DNA from: Tetragonia tetragonoides
Lineage: Eukaryota; Streptophyta; Magnoliopsida; Caryophyllales; Aizoaceae
DNA: 64,000 nt
Direction: 5' to 3'
NCBI GenBank assembly: GCA_038025085.1
Contig: CM076149.1
Coordinates: 31,003,501 to 31,067,500 of the forward strand
Of this stretch, positions 57,001 through 64,000 are shown in pieces. Position 1 is the first letter of the stretch. Each line of letters begins with the position of its first letter. The position numbers were made by a program, and so were the translations under genes. Below the pieces are notes generated by a model. The model had not been told where the DNA came from, did not search any database, and worked only from the letters and a program-made list of their open reading frames with translations.

Positions 57001-60000
57001 GATCTACAATAAGAGAGAGCTCTTGAATTTGTCATATAATTCATGTATTGGTGAGCTGGAGAAACATTGGTTATTGTAAATTTTGAAATGAATCCATTAA
57101 GCATTTGAAAGAGCTTAATGAACTGCATTAATTGGTTAAAATGTAACTATTCTTTTGGGCGGTTAGCAACATAGGGCTTCTAAAAGTAAATGAGAATGGT
57201 AGTCTCGGTCACCTTTTTTGGACCAATTGTATTTTCTACTTCAAGACCAGGAAACAATTGTATGAACAAGGGACTGATGACCTTCAGTGGGTTGGAGGAT
57301 AATAATGATATATACTCCCTCCATCCCAGGTTCTTCCTTACAGTAGCAAATGAACCGGATACCAAGGAGAGTTAACTTTGGTACAAACATTCCCAAGATA
57401 CCCTTTGGCTCCTCTGTCTCTCTCCTTTTCAAATGCATCCCCTTTCCTGGTTTCTCCTGTTCTCCCTTTCTCTCTCCTCTAAACCCCACCCTCCAACCAA
57501 CAGCCATCCCACCTCCCCAAGATCCGACCTCGAGTCCCTTCCACCGCCCCATCCCGTCCCTCAAAAATCCATGGTGCGCGCCGTCTTACTCGACCACCTC
57601 GCCCACATCAAAAAAATATTACTATTCGACCACCTCTCCCACATCAAAAAATATTACTATTCGACCACCATACACTCGTTTAATGTATTTCAGGAAGAAT
57701 TTTGGGACATTGAAGCTTACCGAACAAAATTGAGTGAGCTTTATTTGATTGGTATGGCTCTCCCCCATTACATACCTTCTCCATTCTCAGATCTGAAATT
57801 TTCTATTTTTAGACCTTTGGTGGTTCCCTCAGCTAGTGGTGGTTTGTGGGTGGTGGTGAGAGGCTGGTGGGTGGCGTTCCTAGTGGGTAACTGGGTGTTA
57901 GAAATATCAGAGAGGGTTGGGTGGAAATGAGGAGAGAGAGGGAGTAGTTCAGTGGGCTTTGGAGGGACAAAATTTAAGGGTATTGTAGTCTTTTAGTTAC
58001 TCAAAAGTTGCCAAAATAAGTAAGGTAAGGAAGAATTGTGGACATCCAAATAAGGGTTTTGTAAGGAAGAACCCGGGACGGAGGGAGTAGATTTTTCTGA
58101 AGAATTGTTGCTACTGCTCCTTCATTTAGTCCATTTATCTGTGTTTTCCCATATTCTCATTTTTTGTTAATAATTTGCTCTCCTTGTATTCTGTGGTGGT
58201 TTCGAAGGTCTTCGTAGATTTGGAAATTTTGGAGACTTTCTTTGGTACCTTTTACTTTTGAACCTATTTTTCCGGAAATCTGGAAACTGAAACATGAACA
58301 GATAAGCTTTCCACAAGACAAGCCCTAATTTTCACTCTTTCATAGTTTCATCTCTCTATTAATTGGCTTCTAGGAACTATACTAGCCCCTTGTTGGTGCT
58401 ACATTGACGGGGCCTGCGCTGGTTGTTCATCTAGTCCGATATGTTCGCTATTGAACACGAGAGTCCGAACATGATGTAGCGGGGGGGGGGGCCTCGGTCG
58501 CCATTCACTTGCACCATCTTTTCGACTAGCAAAAAAATTGGCGCGTTTCATTCGCATTGCATTTATTCAGATTGAATTTTGGACTCTTATCAGTGAAGAA
58601 ACTAAACGTTGTTTACAACTCAAATGATATCAATTGATTCATTCAAAGATGTCATAAGGGTACAAATATAGTAGAAACAATGTTGCCCTCCAGAATTGCA
58701 GCATGTTCATTTCTCTCCATTCAGCAAGCCTGTTTTGGTTTTGTTCTCCAATCAACACACTACTGAACCTGCTGTAAGGGTAGAGTAGTGCACACAATGA
58801 AACCTAGAATAAAGTATTGGACCTCTAAGCGGGTCAATGATTGTGATAGATTCATGTCAATAATTATCTACCCCTTCTGCTCAGTTTAGTCCCTTGTGTC
58901 TGGCTTCTGTAGAACTTCCATCTTTTTATCTGTCTTTTCCTTCTTGTTCCTCTAATTTTCTCTCCATATCTGAAAATGTATTTAGTGCACTTCATTCTGC
59001 GTCAAATTTATTTGAGGCAGTGCTTTGTTCTCTAACAAAGATCAGGAGGAAACTAGAGACCGACCCTGTTTTACAACACAGAATGATATTATTTTGAAGC
59101 ATGGTAAGATGTCATCATAGTACACGCATAGTAGAAATAAATTGGGCCCTTTCTTAGCATGCTAAATTCTTTCCACACTACAAGAGAATTGGTTCGGTTG
59201 CTTCCCACCTATGAACACTAGTTGACCTGTTGTAAGGACAGGGGAAGCAAAGCAACAGAATGAGTTGGTATTTTGGATTTTTGCTAAGATTTTGGTTATA
59301 CACAACTTGGGTTCTTGTATTTTGTCCCTTATGAGGTTGGGTGTGATCATGGGGGGAGGAATATTTTTACCATTTTAATTGAAAATTATCATGTTTTCTG
59401 GTCCCTCTGGAACTGAATCCTAGAAGTCCTAAAATGTGACTCAAGATGTACTCATTGAGCATGGAAGACTTACTAAGGATGATTTGTGCATAGCCCTTGG
59501 AGAATTGGCTTATCCTGCTAAAAATTGGAGGAGGGGTTTAAGGATGATTTGTGCATAATATATTGTAAATCATAACCCGTAAACAGGAAAATGAGGGGAG
59601 AGAGAAAAAGGAAAGGAGTAGGAGAAGAAATTTGATATGGGCACATGATTGAACATCTAGAACTTTGCCTTCCTGTATCCTTCCGGAGAGGGGATTGTGA
59701 CTTGTGGGGTTGATTTTAGTAATAGGGAGACTTGGATGGTTTTGCATAAGTTAGTTACTGGTTGATAGTCTATCTGGTTTTCTTTGTTTACTTGCTCGAC
59801 TATAATGGCAAAAACCTTGGTGTTTTTTCGCTTCATGCAGGGTCATGTTATACCTCCCAATGGAATGCAACAAGTTGTCACGGCGAATTTGAACTATAAT
59901 CTGGGGACTAAGCAAAACAGCTTAAGGAAACGTACAAAGAAAGTTGAGATTCCTCAACCCATCCGCTGTGATGTGTGCAAAATTGTCTGCGACACCAAGG

Positions 60001-60377
60001 ATGTCCTCGACAAACACAGATTGGGAAAAAAACACAAAAAGAATTTGGAGAAGCTTAAAGCAGTAGTAGCAGGTGTAGCTACTCCTCCAATCAGTAGTAT
60101 TAATTCAGCAACTTCCCTCCAAGAAGCACCAGAAGTGAGTAAAGAACTTAGCAAGCAGTCAAAAAAGAAGAAAGCATCATCGCAATCAGAGGATCTGGAA
60201 ACAAAGAGGAGAAAGGTTGTGGGCTGTGGCGCTGCAATGGATGCTGTCAGGACATGTTCAATATGTGAGGTTGTTTGTAATAGTGAAACAGTTTTCCAGT
60301 CTCATCTATCTGGACAAAAGCATGCAGCCATGGTTAAGAGACAAGCTTCTGGGACACAATCAGTTACGACCTCCTGA
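54057..60377 (+). CDS. U1-type (C2H2, matrin-like) zinc-finger protein, two exons
   Basis: Exon 1 54057-54401 and exon 2 59841-60377, GT-AG, phase 0, 293 aa. An ATG seven codons upstream (54036) is also possible. Residues 1-115 are Q/Y/P/N-rich low complexity (GYGYGYSYPPQ, QYYQNSHYYPQ). Exon 2 has two U1-type fingers: CDVCKIVCDTKDVLDKHRLGKKH and CSICEVVCNSETVFQSHLSGQKH, separated by a lysine-rich linker (SKQSKKKKAS). This Cys-x2-Cys...His-x5-His form binds dsRNA or RNA-protein surfaces in ZFR/JAZ/U1C proteins, so an RNA-binding nuclear role is likely by family. The intron is 5.4 kb, loaded with LINE and Stowaway-like insertions; small middle exons cannot be excluded. Confidence 0.8.
55200..55650 (+). 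pseudogene. LINE remnant (zf-RVT region)
   Basis: CVPCWTNSESVSHVFLRCDVA matches the zinc-binding region found at the C-terminus of plant LINE reverse transcriptases (C-x2-C...E-x2-H-x-F-x2-C). Stops and shifts follow. It lies in the intron of the U1-type gene, in the same orientation. Ends are not defined. Confidence 0.55.
56026..56766 (-). mobile_element. 5'-truncated LINE with target duplication
   Basis: On the - strand: zf-RVT motif PMCVLCGNQLETLHHLFFEC, then VYALWIERNARVFQN, then a 3' region ending in an A-run (T-run at 56028-56038 on +). Flanked by an 11-bp direct repeat, AGAGATTAGCT, at 56015-56025 and 56767-56777, as target-primed reverse transcription leaves. The reading frame is broken near 56700. 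It is truncated to the last 740 bp of a LINE. Confidence 0.85.
57315..58087. mobile_element. Stowaway-like (Tc1/mariner) element, 773 bp
   Basis: Ends CTCCCTCCATCCCAGGTTCT and (inverted) CTCCCTCCGTCCCGGGTTCT, about 28 bp with two differences, each next to a TA target site (57313-57314, 58088-58089). This is the canonical Stowaway end. It is longer than typical Stowaway MITEs. The interior has 36-bp tandem units CGACCACCTC.CCCACATC from 57591 and GC-rich, G/T-rich sequence. No transposase. Confidence 0.85.
58088..59840. repeat. Intron remainder with a diverged duplication
   Basis: 58620-58790 and 59080-59260 share ordered words (AGATGTCAT, CATAGTAGAAA, a CTGTAAGG/TTGTAAGG end), an old segmental duplication. 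AAGGATGATTTGTGCATA occurs twice (59476, 59540). An 11-base G-run lies near 58482. Confidence 0.45.
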
Positions 60378-61502
60378 AGCTCCTCATAGTTCCTCTTTTT
60401 CTTCGTTTTTGTCCAAAAGAATCCTTGTACAGGACGAAAAGTAAATATTTGATTGGTTAGCTATGATAGTGTTAGCCGTGGCCGGGATGCCTCTAATTGT
60501 GACTAGTAATACTGCAAGTGAGAAATGAGCTCAAAATCTCTGGTTTAACTACCTACTGAATTAGATGAGCAAAAAAAAAAACTACCTACTGAATTACCAG
60601 GGCTGATATAAGAGCTACTGTTACATTGACAGGCTACCTTAGGATATTCTTTTTGTTTATTTACTTTTTGTCTCATATGAAATATAGGCATAGAATTTGG
60701 TAAATAAACATTGAATGTTGATGGTTTAAACTAGACGTTGGTTACAATTCTCAGTGAGATTGTGTTGGGGTCATCCTTTGTTATCTCATTTCAACTAATG
60801 AATCTCAGTGAGCATTGTAACTTGAATGCTCTCTGAGTTAAGCTCAAGGTTACTTCACCTTAAGTTTCCCCTCTATATTTGAAATTTGAGTGGAACCATA
60901 TGAGACTTGTTTAAACTCATTTTTAATCTTTAGGGTTTTTATTATTTTCATTATGTCAGTTTTTCTCTTATTTTGTTTGCCATTTTCTTGGTGGAATGTT
61001 TGAGTCTCTAGTTTTCATTTTCTGATGGGAAAGGTGGGAATGGGGGTGGGGGCCTTTGAAGTACTTGGCAGTTGGCATCAACTGTTTACATGGATAATCT
61101 ATTTCTTGTCATGGATCCATATATTTCGAACTCATTTCATGGACATAACAAAACTTCGAAGTTAAGGCCAACAACGTAGCTGTTTGAAATGGGTTTGCTT
61201 CATTTGTTGAAAGGGGAGGCATTAACGGGATCCTCTGTACCACTTTGTGCGTCATCAAGCAACCGGCTTAGCATACATGCGGTCGAGATATTATTGACTA
61301 TTTTTCAATCCAAAGGGGTACATAATTGCCATACACTATGCAACAACATGGTGTAACATGTGTGTATATACCCAAGTTTTTCAAACAGGGGACACTAACC
61401 TGAAAATCTCAATATTCCGACTTTTATTTAATTCGTGTTGTTTTTAGGTGGGGTGCAAACATACTGAATTTACATATACAAACTGTGGTAGGGTTCATGA
61501 CT
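60378..61502. other. Convergent 3' flanks
   Basis: Spacer between the ends of the U1-type zinc-finger gene (+) and the phosphorylase gene (-). AT-rich; no gene or bounded element recognised. Confidence 0.6.
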
Positions 61503-63890
61503 TCATGGCAACTCCAAAGGATGAATATTCCATATATCCTTGGCATATTCGTTGATTGTTCGATCACTGCTAAACTTGAATGATCCAGCTGTATTTAAGA
61601 TTGACATCCTCGTCCATCTCTGCACATCACAATCAGAAAATGATCAATACTTTAGAGATGATCCAACAGAGAGTGTTCTAACACTTGGGGCCTGGTTCTA
61701 TTGTAAGATTTGTAACCATGAATGAATAACTTAGTAGTACAATTTGTACAGACGATTATAGCATGTAGATACCAAGCCATAGCACATTAGCACTGTGATC
61801 TTAGTTCACTCCATTATATGCAACTGACTTTGTTTCTTTGCTTCCTTTATTATTCCCCATTTTGCCCTCTCCTTCCATGGATTAACCACAAAATAAGCAT
61901 GTCTATCACCAATGGGAAAGAAGATCATTCATGATTTACATCACTTACCCTTTGGTCACGGTATGCCTCATCAACCTCCTCTTGGCATTCTACATAACTT
62001 GGGAAGTCCTTACCCACAAGGAAATAATCAGCACGACCAAATCCTTCATTTCCCTCCAGAGATCCTAGCAGTTCGTCGTAATTGCTTGAACCAAAGACAC
62101 CACTTCCAACATAATCTTTGACTTCTTCAAAGCATGGGTCCGGAACAAACTGCACAAACCGTCAGTGTATGTCAAAAGGAGAATGAGGTCAAATAGAGTA
62201 ATAGACGATGTCTCAAACCACCAGAAGAACTTAATTTGAAAAGACCCCATTCATTTTAATCTAGTACTTTTCTCCAAAAGGGCAGTTCGTTTCCTCTGAA
62301 AGCAATCTATGTGGCAACAAGGCGCATTGCATGAGACATCAGCGAGATAAATAGATCACAGAAACTATTAATGCCCAATGCTCAAGGCTCCAGTTGACCA
62401 TTAGCATCTGGAAACTACAGAGGATAATAAACACTACTGGACTAATATGAAGACAAGTCACACACAACTATGCCACTAATTTTAGTTACGTGTAGTATTG
62501 CTAAGTCGATGGAAACTTGCATTGCCTAGCTTATGGTTAATTTTTCATCTGAAATACAACAACAACAACCCAGAAAGTATCCCGCCTAGGGCGGGGTCTG
62601 GGGAGGTCCATAGTCGCCTAGTAGAGAGACTGTTTCCGAAATAATTCATCTGAAACAGCATTCTGAAAATATGAAGAATAATGAACAATACCTAGACCAA
62701 TTTGATCTTGACCACAGCTAAACTTTAGCACCAATGGGCGATTCAGGGTTAGTATTCAAAGAGGGGGCTTAGGCAAGGAAACCAAGTCCCCTTACCTTTT
62801 TGTTCGCCCATGGCTTTCCTTTAATCCTTCCTAGTAATTTCGAGGAGGACAACACTTTGTTTAAGCATCATCCAAAACGTTAAAAGCTGAAGTAGCCCTT
62901 GAGATTTGCACATGGCTTTAAATTTCTATAAGGGGAATGTGTATTGTGCACAGATTTTGAAGGCTATGTTTGATTCATTTGCTGACATGAAGGCCTGCAT
63001 CGAAGTCTTGATATTCTTCGTGGGGTGTTCATGACGTGGACAAAATGCAGATTATTGGGGAAATTGTGCCATGGGTTTTCAGGAGGGGCAACTGCATAAT
63101 ATAATATACAGGAGAGCCTCTTGCAGCTAGTAAAATTATTGTCCTGGTCAAGTTGGGTTGATACAATGGCCAAGCCTGTTATGAAATTTGTACATGGTGT
63201 TGATTCTATTTGGGCTGGTTAGGTTAATGTGAAACAATTTTAAGCAGATATCCACATGGAATATTAGAGCATATGATATAGATGTTTGGACACAGGATGA
63301 AAACTAAGAAAGTTCTCTGTAACTGCCATGATGTGCCTCAGATTTCTTCAAAGAGTAATACAGTATAATTCATGTTTCACCTTTCTCAAAAGACAATATC
63401 ATTTAGTATTCTATTTACTTTGGGTCTTTTATTTTCTTTTTGAAGCTATTTACTTTGGGTCTTGCCCTTCACACAGCCACTCATCATGCCATGTAGATGA
63501 CTGCAAGTTCATCAGAGGGTTATTACTTATTAACATATCCAAGGACAGCGTGAAGCAAATAAATTTGGAATTCAGAATTTCATCACCAAGAAAAGCAGTG
63601 TGAAAGGACACAGGATAGACAAAGATTTCCACTTTTTTCTTATACCTTTTTTTTTTGGGGGGGGGGGGGGGGGGTAACTTCAAGAACAAGTAACGTACTG
63701 TACCTTGCCCTCAGCTCTTTCTTTCCTTAATCCAGCAATCTCATGTGCTTGAGCACCAAACAAAAAGAAATTGTCATCTCCTACTTCTTCTCGAATTTCC
63801 ACATTTGCACCATCAAGCGTCCCAATTAGGATGCATCCGTTCATTGCAAATTTCATATTGCTGGTACCGCTGGCCTCCATTCCGGCAGTG
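61503..63890 (-). CDS. Alpha-glucan phosphorylase, C-terminal three exons (partial)
   Basis: Exons on -: 63890-63704, 62149-61949, 61619-61503 (stop TGA). Splice sites GT-AG fit, and the exons join in frame. The upstream part of the gene is beyond 64000. Exon 1 shown holds [18 protein letters not shown], the pyridoxal-phosphate signature with its lysine, then [15 protein letters not shown] and [16 protein letters not shown]. Then [31 protein letters not shown] and [20 protein letters not shown] follow. The end is [14 protein letters not shown]. The enzyme moves glucose between alpha-1,4-glucan ends and glucose-1-phosphate in starch or maltodextrin metabolism. Plastid (L) or cytosolic (H) form cannot be decided, since the diagnostic insertion lies outside. 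The 1.55-kb intron holds a SINE piece and a G-run. Confidence 0.95.
62563..62642 (+). mobile_element. Au/SolS-like SINE fragment
   Basis: ACAACAACAACCCAGAAAGT, then GGGCGGGGTCTGGGGAGG and GAGAGACTGTTTCC, the order known from a widespread plant SINE family. A fragment only, in a phosphorylase intron. Confidence 0.6.
63647..63674. repeat. T10-G18 homopolymer
   Basis: Ten T followed by eighteen G on +, in a phosphorylase intron. Could form G-quadruplexes or be a sequencing artefact. 63891-64000 is intron sequence at the window edge. Confidence 0.9.
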
Positions 63891-64000
63891 CTACAAGGAT
63901 GGTAACAGACAAAATTAGCAACACAAAGCTGTACATTAGAATTCATGTCGACTATTAGTCTAAACAATGTTTCAACTTTCTTTTTTTTTTTGGTGAGGGG

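Noticed and set aside
59784..59840. Start codon just upstream of exon 2 of the U1-type gene
   Set aside because: The acceptor TTCATGCAG at 59840 and the phase-0 join to the exon ending at 54401 fit better; the extra 19 codons are intron.

Overview
The window is nuclear DNA of a flowering plant, almost certainly a eudicot. The evidence is GT-AG introns, long AT-rich spacers, abundant microsatellites, plant-type transposons, and plant genes: an ALIS P4-ATPase subunit, UDP-glucose dehydrogenase, a RADIALIS-like MYB, a ZAT-like zinc finger and an alpha-glucan phosphorylase. Inverted-repeat elements with an 'AGGCGGTCT' end recall Caryophyllales, but that placement is only a guess.

Layout. 1-16518 is one Ty3/gypsy LTR retrotransposon of the Tat lineage, with its 5' LTR cut by the window edge. 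It has gag-protease, RT-RNase H, an archaeal-type RNase H and an integrase on the + strand. On the - strand, between integrase and 3' LTR, it carries two further intron-containing genes of plant-mobile-domain type: a DUF7745-like gene at 8840-10388 and a PMD gene at 11162-13911. Each has a homologous GC-rich block upstream, and a similar GC-rich cluster sits before the LTR TATA box. 16519-18522 holds microsatellites, a TIR element and a tandem duplication. 18523-31762 is an eight-exon ALIS gene stretched by transposons and microsatellites in its introns. 31763-33408 is spacer with two fold-back elements.

33410-40922 is a full-length Mutator-like element (MULE): 172-bp TIRs, an A-run target duplication, a MURA transposase on +, and a small GRF zinc-finger gene on - facing it. 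A hAT-type element is inserted exactly in the transposase's zinc-knuckle codons. 41305-44200 is UDP-glucose dehydrogenase with a leader intron. 44280-46800 has MITEs and a SINE. 47008-47244 is a RADIALIS-like gene. 49137-50279 is a three-finger C2H2 protein with EAR-like motifs. 51700-53930 holds SINE, MITE and tandem repeats. 54057-60377 is a two-exon U1-type zinc-finger gene whose 5.4-kb intron contains two LINE remnants and a Stowaway-like element. 61503-63890 (-) is the 3' end of an alpha-glucan phosphorylase gene that continues past the right edge.

Host genes are intact and look unrelated in function; no operon or cluster logic joins them. The novelty lies in the transposons. The retrotransposon has two antisense, spliced host-like genes, shared promoter-like modules and a hairpin array with a compensatory base change before its polypurine tract. 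The MULE has a mudrB-like second gene slot filled by a GRF zinc finger. All six + strand frame breaks in the retrotransposon need the same one-base shift, mostly in A/T runs, which suggests either recent decay or poor polishing of repeat sequence in the assembly.
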